NCBI GenBank assembly: GCA_944358495.1 | Contig: CALVRF010000061.1 | Location: 1-7,822 of the forward strand | DNA: 7,822 nt | Source of the DNA: an uncultured Bacilli bacterium | GTDB taxonomy: Bacteria > Bacillota_I > Bacilli_A > RF39 > UBA660 | Direction: 5' to 3' | Part shown: positions 1 to 7,001 of the stretch, in pieces | Position numbering within the stretch: position 1 is the stretch's first letter | Layout: every line of letters starts with the position of its first letter | The notes under the pieces: model-generated | Databases searched by the model: none | What the model saw: the letters and a program-made list of their open reading frames with translations, nothing else | Told to the model about the DNA's origin: nothing | Program-made: the position numbers and the translations under genes

Positions 1-7
1 AGGAATT

Positions 8-1744
8 ATGAAAAGTAAATATAAATATTTAATTTTAATAGCCATTACCATTTTAGCATCCATCGGCATCTACGAATATATCGAAGCTGCTACCCCAGTT
101 GATACTGAAGAAGACATTATTGCTTATCAAGCAAATAGAGAATCTGAAATTCTTAGTAACACCAACTATTCGATCGATAATCCCAATGTCATCTTAGACC
201 CTTATAATATTTCACCATTAACTGCCATAGTCGTTTTCCAAACTAGCGACTTATCAACTGCCACCATTACGGTAAAAGGCAAAGATGGTGATAAAGATAT
301 TACTAATACTTTTCTTCCTAGCAAAACTCACATCTTACCAATCTATGGACTATACCCTGATTATGAAAATACCGTAATTATTAGTTCGAGCGGTGAAGAA
401 AAAACTTTAACCATTCAAACCAATCCTCTACCTGAAGATTTAAAAAATGGTAAAAGTTTAGATAGCGATAATGAAAACGAATTTTTCTTTACCACTAGTG
501 AAAATGGAAAACCTGTAGGTTATGACAAAAATGGGAATATTAGGTGGTATTTAAATAAAAACTATAAATGGGACTTTATGCGCCTTAGCAATGGCCACAT
601 TTTAATGGGCAATGACCACTTAATGAGTGCCCCATATTACTCTACAGGTTTAGTTGAAATGGACATGCTCGGAAAAGTGTATTTTGAGTACAACATCCCA
701 GGTGGTTATCATCATGACGTTTATGAACTAAGTAATGGTAATTTCTTAGTCGCCTCTAATAATTTTGGTAGTGGCACCATTGAAGATTATATTGTCGAAA
801 TCGATAGAAATACTGGTGAAATCGTTAAAAATATCGACTTATACGATTTGATGCCTAATGATGATGGTGCCGATTGGTTCAAAATGAACTCCTTAGTCTA
901 TGATGCATCAACCAATTCCATAACCATCGCTGGTTCTAACAAAGATATGCTTTTAAATATCGACTATGCCAGCGGTGAAATTAACTGGATTATTGCTGAA
1001 AAAGCCTCTAAAAAATATGAAAAATATTTATTAAAGGCTAATGGCGAAGTTACCTTACCAAGTAATCCCCAAGGTCTGGTCCTTACTGGTAATAATAAAT
1101 TTGCCTTTATTAATGGTGGTGATGAAAATCATTTAATCGAATACGAAGTTAATCTTAATAATAAAACTTTTAAAGAAACCAAAAATATTAATCTAAATGA
1201 TAGTGCTGATAACGTTAATCTAGATTATCGCGATAATACTTTTATCGTTAATCAAGACAATGTTTTAAAGAAAATAACTAACGACGAAGTAACTTCTATC
1301 ATTGAAACTGATCACAATATTTATAGTACCAGTTATATGAATATGTATGCTGGTGATGTATATATTGTTGGTAGCGGTCAAAGATTAGGAAGCATGGGAG
1401 TTACTGAAACTACCAAAAACACTAGTATTCTATTTTGGAAAACAGATAATTCTGTTTTCGATAAATATAATTTAAACATTTATAAAGATATTAATCGTCT
1501 AGTTATTAATGGAACCTTTAAAAAAAGTGATGACGTAAAAATCATTTTAGATAATGTTTTAGACAAAAAAACTTATGATGTTATTATTTCCGAAACTCCA
1601 TATATTAATGATAATAAAAAAGATAATGAAAAAGTTAATGTCTCTTACTACATCAATGAAGATGAAATGGCTGGTAAATATTATATTTATTTAAAAGTTA
1701 ATGGAACCACTTACAAATTACAAAAATATGTTAATTTCTATTAA
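8..1744 (+). CDS. Exported arylsulfate sulfotransferase (ASST)-like protein with degenerate active site
   Basis: Predicted 578-aa exported or membrane-anchored member of the ASST family, whose active members move sulfate from one phenol to another outside the cytoplasm through a sulfo-histidine intermediate. Seen: a basic N-terminus and hydrophobic segment at about residues 8-20 (signal peptide or anchor, possible cleavage near IEA/A at 27-28, no lipobox), an N-terminal Ig-like domain at about 57-140 containing SPLTAIVVF and LPIYGLYPDY, and a propeller-like ASST region at about 160-480 with the YDKNGNIRWYL strand (172-182) and YHHDVYELSNGN (234-245). A beta-rich tail (485-578) is unassigned. 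The family motifs DWxHxNS, SSRHQ and QHAP read DWFKMNS (289-295), GSNKD (309-313) and NPQG (353-356), so the catalytic residues appear lost. There are no cysteines. AGGA lies at positions 1-4, close to the ATG, and the next in-frame Met is residue 191, so this start is the only sensible one. Any promoter lies outside the window. Family membership is confident; enzymatic activity is doubtful, and a binding role is possible. Confidence 0.85.
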   Translation: MKSKYKYLILIAITILASIGIYEYIEAATPVDTEEDIIAYQANRESEILSNTNYSIDNPNVILDPYNISPLTAIVVFQTSDLSTATITVKGKDGDKDITNTFLPSKTHILPIYGLYPDYENTVIISSSGEEKTLTIQTNPLPEDLKNGKSLDSDNENEFFFTTSENGKPVGYDKNGNIRWYLNKNYKWDFMRLSNGHILMGNDHLMSAPYYSTGLVEMDMLGKVYFEYNIPGGYHHDVYELSNGNFLVASNNFGSGTIEDYIVEIDRNTGEIVKNIDLYDLMPNDDGADWFKMNSLVYDASTNSITIAGSNKDMLLNIDYASGEINWIIAEKASKKYEKYLLKANGEVTLPSNPQGLVLTGNNKFAFINGGDENHLIEYEVNLNNKTFKETKNINLNDSADNVNLDYRDNTFIVNQDNVLKKITNDEVTSIIETDHNIYSTSYMNMYAGDVYIVGSGQRLGSMGVTETTKNTSILFWKTDNSVFDKYNLNIYKDINRLVINGTFKKSDDVKIILDNVLDKKTYDVIISETPYINDNKKDNEKVNVSYYINEDEMAGKYYIYLKVNGTTYKLQKYVNFY

Positions 1745-1768
1745 AAAGACGCTTTAATTAGCGTCTTT
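1745..1768. terminator. Shared bidirectional intrinsic terminator between convergent genes
   Basis: A perfect 9-bp inverted repeat, AAAGACGCT (1745-1753) and AGCGTCTTT (1760-1768), encloses a 6-base loop. On the + strand it starts right after the ASST-like stop codon and is followed by ATATTTTTG. On the - strand it is followed by TTTTTAATAG (read down from 1749), so it can end both transcripts. The TAA of the minus-strand ABC-F gene (1754-1756) is in the loop, and the right arm encodes that protein's last residues (KDA). Confidence 0.85.
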
Positions 1769-3349
1769 ATATTTTTGAATAAACTCTTCATAATCCATTT
1801 GTTTATCAATATATGTTCCGTCAGAATTAATATAAATTAAACGATTAGATATTGTTTGAATAAGCTCCGTATCGTAACTAGCAAATATAATCGGTCCATC
1901 GAACTTTTTCATCGCCTTATTTAAAGAAGTAATAGCCTCAATATCTAAATGATTAGTCGGCTCATCTAAAAGTAAAACATTCCCTTTATTCATCATCATT
2001 TTTGAAAACATTAATCTAACCTTTTCACCACCAGATAATACATTAACCGGCTTTAATGCTTCTTCGCCAGAGAAAAGCATTCTGCCTAAAAACCCCCTTA
2101 AAAAGCTATCATCTTGATTTTCTGAATATTTTCTTAAAAAATCAACTAAATTTTCATTTCCCTTAAAATATTCATCGTGATTTTTCGGAAAATAAGAAAA
2201 AATAACCGTTGAACCAATTTTAACTTCTCCACTATTCGGAATAATTTCTCCAGTTAAAACTTTAAACAAAGTCGTTTTAGCTATTTCATTTTCCCCAATC
2301 AAGGCAATCTTATCATCACCTCTTACAGTTAATGAAACATTCTTTAATATTGGTTTACCATCCATAACTACATTTACTTTACTTAAATGAATTACTTCTT
2401 TACCTAATCTTCTTTCATATTCAAAATTAATATAAGGGTATTTTCTGCTTGAAGGTTTTAATTCTTCAAGTTCGATTTTTTCTAGTAACTTTTTTCTTGA
2501 TGTTGCCTGTTTAGATTTAGAGGCATTAGCCGAAAATCTTGCAATAAACGTTTGTAATTCTTTAATTTTTTCTTCTTTCTTTTTGTTACTGTCTTTTATT
2601 TGTTTTTGCATTAATTCATTAGATTGATACCAAAAATCATAATTACCAATGCTCATCTTTATGCGCTGTCTATCAATATCTACTATATGCGTACAAACGG
2701 TGTTTAAAAAATGACGGTCATGTGATACTAAAATAACAGTCCCCTTAAAATTAACTAAAAAATCTTCCAGCCACATTTTGCTTTTAATATCAAGTCCATT
2801 AGTTGGTTCATCTAAAAGCAAAATATCCGGCTCTCCAAATAAAGCAGAAGCCAATAATACCTTAACTTTATCTTTTTCCTTTAGCGTTCCCATTTTTTCA
2901 TCGTAAACTTCATTGGGTATTCCTAAACCAGAAAGCAAAATAGCTGCCTCACTTTCCGCCTCCCAACCATTTAAAGCTTCAAATTCGGCTTCTAACTTTC
3001 CAGCCTTAATACCATCTTCATTAGAAAAGTCTGGTTTCATATATAAAGCTTCTTTTTCTTTCATAATGTTATATAACTTCTCATTACCCATAATAACAGT
3101 TTCTAAAACTGGATATTCATCATAGGCATTATGGTTTTGCTTTAATACCGACATTCTATCATGTTTATCTTTAATAATTTCACCTTTAGTTGTTTCTACT
3201 TCTCCAGTTAATATTTTCAAAAAAGTACTTTTCCCTGCTCCGTTAGCACCAATTACTCCATAACAATTATTACCCATAAACTCTAAATTAACATCTTCAA
3301 ATAATACTCTTTTACCAAAATTCAAAGTCACATTTTTCACTTTTAACAT
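1754..3349 (-). CDS. ybiT: ABC-F family ATPase, YbiT/YkpA type, with one degenerate ATP site
   Basis: 531-aa soluble tandem-ABC protein without membrane segments. ABC-F proteins bind the ribosomal E-site region and act on translation. Assignment to the YbiT (E. coli)/YkpA (B. subtilis) branch rests on the near-identical start, the EDG-K-LE helix region (111-120), and the linker RFSANASKSKQATSR (271-285) followed by EELKPSSR. NBD1: Walker A GANGAGKS (34-41), Q-loop Q71, Walker B ILLLDE (176-181), H-switch SHD (209-211), but LKEKDKV (156-162) where LSGGEKV is expected. NBD2: LSGGEKV (438-444) and Walker B VLLLDE (458-463) are intact, but Walker A is GENEIAKT (352-359), the Q-loop Gln is Lys389 and the H-switch His is Tyr492. 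Composite site 1 is therefore canonical and site 2 degenerate. The start has AAGGTGA 6 bases upstream (3356-3362) and its own promoter. An antibiotic-resistance ABC-F is less likely because the linker is YbiT-like. Confidence 0.93.
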   Translation of the reverse strand: MLKVKNVTLNFGKRVLFEDVNLEFMGNNCYGVIGANGAGKSTFLKILTGEVETTKGEIIKDKHDRMSVLKQNHNAYDEYPVLETVIMGNEKLYNIMKEKEALYMKPDFSNEDGIKAGKLEAEFEALNGWEAESEAAILLSGLGIPNEVYDEKMGTLKEKDKVKVLLASALFGEPDILLLDEPTNGLDIKSKMWLEDFLVNFKGTVILVSHDRHFLNTVCTHIVDIDRQRIKMSIGNYDFWYQSNELMQKQIKDSNKKKEEKIKELQTFIARFSANASKSKQATSRKKLLEKIELEELKPSSRKYPYINFEYERRLGKEVIHLSKVNVVMDGKPILKNVSLTVRGDDKIALIGENEIAKTTLFKVLTGEIIPNSGEVKIGSTVIFSYFPKNHDEYFKGNENLVDFLRKYSENQDDSFLRGFLGRMLFSGEEALKPVNVLSGGEKVRLMFSKMMMNKGNVLLLDEPTNHLDIEAITSLNKAMKKFDGPIIFASYDTELIQTISNRLIYINSDGTYIDKQMDYEEFIQKYKDAN

Positions 3350-3367
3350 TTTAAATCACCTTGGTCA

Positions 3368-3396
3368 ATTATATCATAATTTAATCAAAGAAAAAA
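3368..3396 (-). promoter_or_regulatory. Promoter of the ABC-F gene (extended -10)
   Basis: On the minus strand TGATATAAT (3368-3376) is a perfect -10 box with the TGn extension. The -35 position at 17-bp spacing is TTTTTT (3391-3396), a weak element that is also the T-tract of the smc terminator. The expected start point is about 3361-3362, at the beginning of the AAGGTGA ribosome binding site, giving a leader of roughly 12 bases. Confidence 0.65.
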
Positions 3397-3444
3397 GCAG
3401 GAATTAACCGACTAAGTTTATTTTTTAAACTATAGTTCCCCGCT
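3391..3444 (-). terminator. Intrinsic terminator downstream of smc
   Basis: Read on the minus strand, an outer stem pairs AGCGGG..AA (starting at 3444) with TTCCTGCT (ending at 3396), with one G-U pair and a bulged G. An inner stem pairs CTA(T)AGTTTA with TAAACTTAG around an AAAAA loop. TTTTTT (3391-3396) follows directly. It begins 15 bases after the smc stop codon. The imperfect two-tier stem makes the exact fold less certain than its role. Confidence 0.7.
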
Positions 3445-3458
3445 CTACATCTAAAGCT

Positions 3459-6404
3459 TTATTTAGCTAAAGCATCTTCTAATCTAACACTCACTAATTT
3501 ACTAACACCAGACTCTTGCATTGTAATTCCATATAACACATCGGCATACTCCATTGTTTTCTTTTTATGGGTAATGATAATAAACTGTGATTTGTCTTTT
3601 AACTTTTGAACATACTGGCCAAAAGTATCAACATTAACTTCATCTAAAGCCGCTTCAACTTCATCTAAAATACAAAATGGGGACGGTCTAGACTCGATAA
3701 TCGCAAATAATAAACTAATCGCCGTTAACGTCTTTTCACCACCTGACAATAGCGAAATACTACTTAATTTCTTTCCAGGAGGACTCGCAATAATTTCAAT
3801 TCCTGTTTCTAGTAAATTACCAGGTTCCGTTAATTTTAAAGTAGCCATACCTCCTTTAAACAATTTTTTAAAAGTACTTTCAAAATTTTGATTAATTATT
3901 TTAAAAGATTCTTTAAATTCTTTCGTCATTACCTTATCCATTTCCTCAATAATTTCTAATAAAGTATTTTCCGCATCATTTAAATCACTAACTTGATTAA
4001 TTAAAAATTCATATCTTTCACTAACACGGGCATATTCTTCTGGTGCTGCCAAATTAACCACACCAATTTCTTTTAATTCTTTTTTAAGACTACTCACTGC
4101 ACTTTTAGCTGCACTATATTCCATATCTAACTTATAATTTTCCTTAGCTTTCTCATAAGTCATACTATAAGTTTCCGATAAAGTGTTTAACAAATTATCT
4201 AATTTAACATCCATTCGGTTAACTGCAATTTCTAAATTTTTAAGTTCTTCAGTTTTTTGATTATAAGCTGAATTTTCCTTTTTAACCGATAACTCATATT
4301 CTTCTAAAGTTTCCGTTAAATCATTTTTTTCTTTAGTTAAAACTTCTAACTTTTTACTGGCTTCATCTCTATTTTTAACGGCTTCATAATAATCATTAAT
4401 AACTTGTTCTTCTTCCTTGGATAACGCTCCATCGATAATATTATTAGTTCCTTTAATATCTAAAGCTATTTTTTCTAAAGTATCTTTTAAACTCAAAACT
4501 TGTTTTTGTTTAATCGCAATTTGCTCATTTTGTAATAACTTATCTTTAGTTAATAAATAATTTTTATCCTCTAAAGATTTTAATTCATAATCTAATTCAT
4601 TAATTCTATTCTCATCTTCTTTAATAAATTCTAATAAACTATTTAAATCTTTAATAACACTCTCTAATTCATATTTATCACTAATAACATTATGCGTCTT
4701 ATTTTGTTTACCACCTGTCATTGAACCGCCAACATGAACCACTTCCCCAGTTAAAGTAACAATGCGATAGCGGTAATTTATTTTTCTACTTAAATTAGTC
4801 GCATCATCGATATTTTCGGTAACAATAACATTACCTAATTGATTACCAATAATATTTTGATACATTGGTTCACATTTAACTAAATCACTAGCTATGCAAG
4901 CAAAATAAGGCTCATGATTCATAATATCTAAAGTATTATTATCAACATACTTACCTTTAATAATATTTAAAGGAAAAAAAGTCGCTCTACCAATATTTTT
5001 AATTGTGCTTATCGCCTCTTTAGCTACCTTTTCATTATCGACAATAATATTATTAGCACTAAAGCCTAAAGCTGTAATAATCGCTAATGAATACTTTTCT
5101 TCCGTTTCTAACAAATTACCTAAAACATTATGAATACCTCTTAATTTTGGATTATTCAAAACACTTTTAACCGCTACTGGTAATCCCCCGCCATTTTCAA
5201 TATTATTTTTCAAAGTTTCTGACTTAATTTCTAAATTTTGTCTTTGACGAATCACATTAGTCAAATGGTTTTCTAAGTTGTTTTTGTTTTTCTTAACCGT
5301 ATTAATACTCACCATTAAGTCCTTAATCTTACCATCTAAACTAGTAACTTCTCTATTTAAATTAATAATATCTGTCTCTAAACTGTTAATCTGGTTTTTT
5401 GTCGTTAACTCCTTTTCTTTCAATCCCAAAATATTATCGTGAAGTTTACTATCCGAAGCCTCATATTTTTTTCGCTCCGTAATAATATCTTTTCGGCTGT
5501 TTAATTTTTCCGCTAAAGTAGTATATTTCAAGACTTCATTTTGAACATCTTTTATTTGCTCATAATTTTTATTAATCGCATTTTTATATTCTTCAATTTT
5601 AGCTTCTGATTTATTACTAGAAACGCCAAGACTTAAAATTTCATTATTTAATACTTCAATCTGACTTTTGCTTTCTTGATATTTATAATTAATATTAGTT
5701 ATATCTTCCGTAATTAAAGCCACTTCGATTTCCTCTAATTGTTTTTGAGCTTTAGTATATCTATCCGCTTTAATAGAAGCCTCTTTTAATGGCTCAATTT
5801 GTGGTTCTAACTCGTTAATAATATCATTTACTCTATTTAAATTATCATGGGTTTTATCTAACTTTCTAATCGCTTCTTCCTTACGCCTTTTATACTTTAA
5901 AACTCCGGCCGCTTCTTCAAAAATAATTCTTCTTTCACTAGGTTTACTACTAATAATACTTTCAATTTTGCCTTGCGATATAATATTAAAGCTTTCTTTG
6001 GCAATTCCACTATCTAAAAGTAAATTAGTAATGTCTTTTAACCTAACCCTTTCATTGTTTAAAAAATATTCATTAGTTCCATCTTTGTAAACCCGCCTTC
6101 TAATCGCCACCTCTTCATACTCTAATGGTAAATATTTGTCACTATTATCAAAAATTAATGTCACTGAAGCCACATTCATTGGATTACGACTTTTACTTCC
6201 CGAAAAAATAACATCAGTCATATTGCCATCGCCACGTAACGATTTAACAGATTGCTCTCCTAAAACCCATCTAACCGCATCAACCACATTACTCTTTCCT
6301 GAACCATTTGGTCCAACAATACCCGTAATTCCATTATTTAATTCGATATCTGTTTTATCGGCAAACGATTTAAACCCCTGCGCTTTTATTTCTTTTAAGT
6401 ACAT
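3459..6404 (-). CDS. smc: Chromosome partition/condensation protein SMC (short-armed)
   Basis: 981-aa SMC ATPase; it dimerises at the hinge and, with ScpA/ScpB (not in this window), organises and segregates the chromosome. Domains in order: N-terminal head with Walker A GPNGSGKS (31-38), LGEQSVKSLRG (R-loop region) and Q-loop SQGK (143-146); coiled coil about 160-400; hinge about 405-565 ending GGSMTGG (559-565); return coil about 570-850; C-terminal head with signature LSGGEKT (886-892), Walker B CILDE (911-915), D-loop region ALDE (919-922) and ITH (H-loop). All catalytic motifs are intact and closely match B. subtilis SMC. The protein is about 200 residues shorter than the usual ~1180, lost about equally from both arms, as in Mollicutes SMC proteins. 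An ORF reaches upstream to 6458, but the conserved YLKEIKAQGFKSF start and AAAGGTG 6 bases before ATG 6404 decide the start. It is not flanked by rnc or ftsY as is usual in Bacilli. Own promoter and terminator are visible. Confidence 0.97.
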   Translation of the reverse strand: MYLKEIKAQGFKSFADKTDIELNNGITGIVGPNGSGKSNVVDAVRWVLGEQSVKSLRGDGNMTDVIFSGSKSRNPMNVASVTLIFDNSDKYLPLEYEEVAIRRRVYKDGTNEYFLNNERVRLKDITNLLLDSGIAKESFNIISQGKIESIISSKPSERRIIFEEAAGVLKYKRRKEEAIRKLDKTHDNLNRVNDIINELEPQIEPLKEASIKADRYTKAQKQLEEIEVALITEDITNINYKYQESKSQIEVLNNEILSLGVSSNKSEAKIEEYKNAINKNYEQIKDVQNEVLKYTTLAEKLNSRKDIITERKKYEASDSKLHDNILGLKEKELTTKNQINSLETDIINLNREVTSLDGKIKDLMVSINTVKKNKNNLENHLTNVIRQRQNLEIKSETLKNNIENGGGLPVAVKSVLNNPKLRGIHNVLGNLLETEEKYSLAIITALGFSANNIIVDNEKVAKEAISTIKNIGRATFFPLNIIKGKYVDNNTLDIMNHEPYFACIASDLVKCEPMYQNIIGNQLGNVIVTENIDDATNLSRKINYRYRIVTLTGEVVHVGGSMTGGKQNKTHNVISDKYELESVIKDLNSLLEFIKEDENRINELDYELKSLEDKNYLLTKDKLLQNEQIAIKQKQVLSLKDTLEKIALDIKGTNNIIDGALSKEEEQVINDYYEAVKNRDEASKKLEVLTKEKNDLTETLEEYELSVKKENSAYNQKTEELKNLEIAVNRMDVKLDNLLNTLSETYSMTYEKAKENYKLDMEYSAAKSAVSSLKKELKEIGVVNLAAPEEYARVSERYEFLINQVSDLNDAENTLLEIIEEMDKVMTKEFKESFKIINQNFESTFKKLFKGGMATLKLTEPGNLLETGIEIIASPPGKKLSSISLLSGGEKTLTAISLLFAIIESRPSPFCILDEVEAALDEVNVDTFGQYVQKLKDKSQFIIITHKKKTMEYADVLYGITMQESGVSKLVSVRLEDALAK

Positions 6405-6410
6405 ATTCAT

Positions 6411-6417
6411 CACCTTT
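6411..6417 (-). promoter_or_regulatory. Ribosome binding site that fixes the smc start
   Basis: AAAGGTG on the minus strand lies 6 bases before ATG 6404 but directly abuts ATG 6410. The internal ATG 6404, which also begins the conserved YLKEIKAQGFKSF sequence, is therefore the better start than 6410 or the upstream ORF start at 6458. That ORF start falls inside the preceding terminator and upstream of the -10 box. Confidence 0.85.
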
Positions 6418-6429
6418 ACACTAAATATC

Positions 6430-6458
6430 ATTATAACAAAATTGCCATTAAAAAACAA
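6430..6458 (-). promoter_or_regulatory. Promoter of smc (extended -10)
   Basis: On the minus strand TGTTATAAT (6430-6438) is a perfect -10 with the TGn extension, and TTGTTT (6453-6458) sits 17 bp upstream as a half-matching -35. The -35 hexamer lies in the 3' arm and T-tract of the terminator of the preceding operon. Expected start about 6422-6423, giving a leader of roughly 18 bases. Confidence 0.75.
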
Positions 6459-6472
6459 TCAAATTGATTGTT
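6450..6472 (-). terminator. Intrinsic terminator of the tcdA operon
   Basis: The minus strand reads AACAATC (6466-6472), a 5-base loop, GATTGTT (6454-6460), then more T, giving a run of six T in total (6450-6455). The palindrome can be drawn as 9+1+9 bases. Its first two bases are the last two of the TAA stop of the 176-aa gene. The stem is AT-rich, so it may be moderate in strength. Confidence 0.7.
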
Positions 6473-7001
6473 AGTTAACTAAAATTAAAGTTAGAAAATC
6501 TACAAACGCTGTAAAAGTATCAGCCCACCAATACCCAATATCTTTTAATTTGTTATTTTTCGTATTTTGATTATTAATGATTAAAATACTCACTTTACCT
6601 TCTTTTTCAATTTTTATATCTTTGGTGTAACGTTGATATTTTATCGTTAATTCATTTAAATCTTCAAAAGAACCATAAATATATAATTTACCTTTATTGA
6701 TATAAACGCTGTCTCTAACAAATGTTTTTAAATAAGGCTTTACCGTTTCTAAATTGCAAATAACATTATCAACTCTTTTTTTTCGAAAAACTTTTTTTAT
6801 CTTTTTAATATTAACTTTTCTTCCATGTTTATTAGAAGCAAGTTTATGTTTACCAAAACCTTTTTGCGGTTCTTCTAATAAATTACAAATAGTAATTTTA
6901 TTATTTTTACTAATTGCCTTTTTAATTCTTTCATTATTAATTCCAATTCCTAAAAGATTTCCTTCCATCTCTTTTATTCGCGAAATTATAAATTTTTCCA
7001 T
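6471..7001 (-). CDS. Conserved-looking hypothetical protein, possibly a degenerate Rossmann/methyltransferase-like fold
   Basis: I do not recognise this 176-aa protein. Visible: an N-terminal helix, then LLGIGIN (16-22), a strand ITICN (36-40), a strongly basic stretch (51-76, about half Lys/Arg/His, including KKIKKVFRKKR), VDNVICNLE (77-85), and GKLYIYG (104-110). The order glycine turn, strand, D-x-ICN strand, late K-LY-YG strand faintly resembles a class I SAM methyltransferase, but the normal GxGxG motif and the acidic residue after strand 2 are missing, so this is a weak inference. The C-terminus (from GYWW, 156-176) is hydrophobic but too short and acid-containing for a confident membrane helix. 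It starts at ATG 7001, overlapping the tcdA stop as TGATG. A GTG at 7004 is possible, but AAGGGGGA (7009-7016) is better spaced for the ATG. Cotranscription with tcdA hints at an RNA-related role; the basic stretch would suit nucleic acid binding. Confidence 0.75.
   Translation of the reverse strand: MEKFIISRIKEMEGNLLGIGINNERIKKAISKNNKITICNLLEEPQKGFGKHKLASNKHGRKVNIKKIKKVFRKKRVDNVICNLETVKPYLKTFVRDSVYINKGKLYIYGSFEDLNELTIKYQRYTKDIKIEKEGKVSILIINNQNTKNNKLKDIGYWWADTFTAFVDFLTLILVN

Noticed and set aside
2913..3125. Open frame on the + strand inside the ABC-F gene (70 codons)
   Set aside because: It lies antisense within strongly conserved ABC-F coding sequence, has no recognisable product and no good ribosome binding site; a shadow frame.
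1754..3349. ABC-F gene as an antibiotic-resistance ribosome protection protein
   Set aside because: The linker and overall sequence follow the housekeeping YbiT/YkpA type and no leader peptide or attenuator is visible upstream.
6405..6458. Extended N-terminus of SMC starting at 6458
   Set aside because: The 18 extra residues match nothing in SMC, and the start would lie in the preceding terminator and upstream of the -10 box; AAAGGTG supports ATG 6404.
6454..6472. 19-base palindrome AACAATCAA-T-TTGATTGTT as an operator for smc
   Set aside because: Its position at the stop codon and the following T run explain it as an intrinsic terminator; operator function cannot be excluded but is not needed.
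6136..6474. Open frame on the + strand opposite the 5' end of smc (112 codons)
   Set aside because: It is antisense to the conserved SMC Walker A region and runs through the smc promoter and preceding terminator; a shadow frame.
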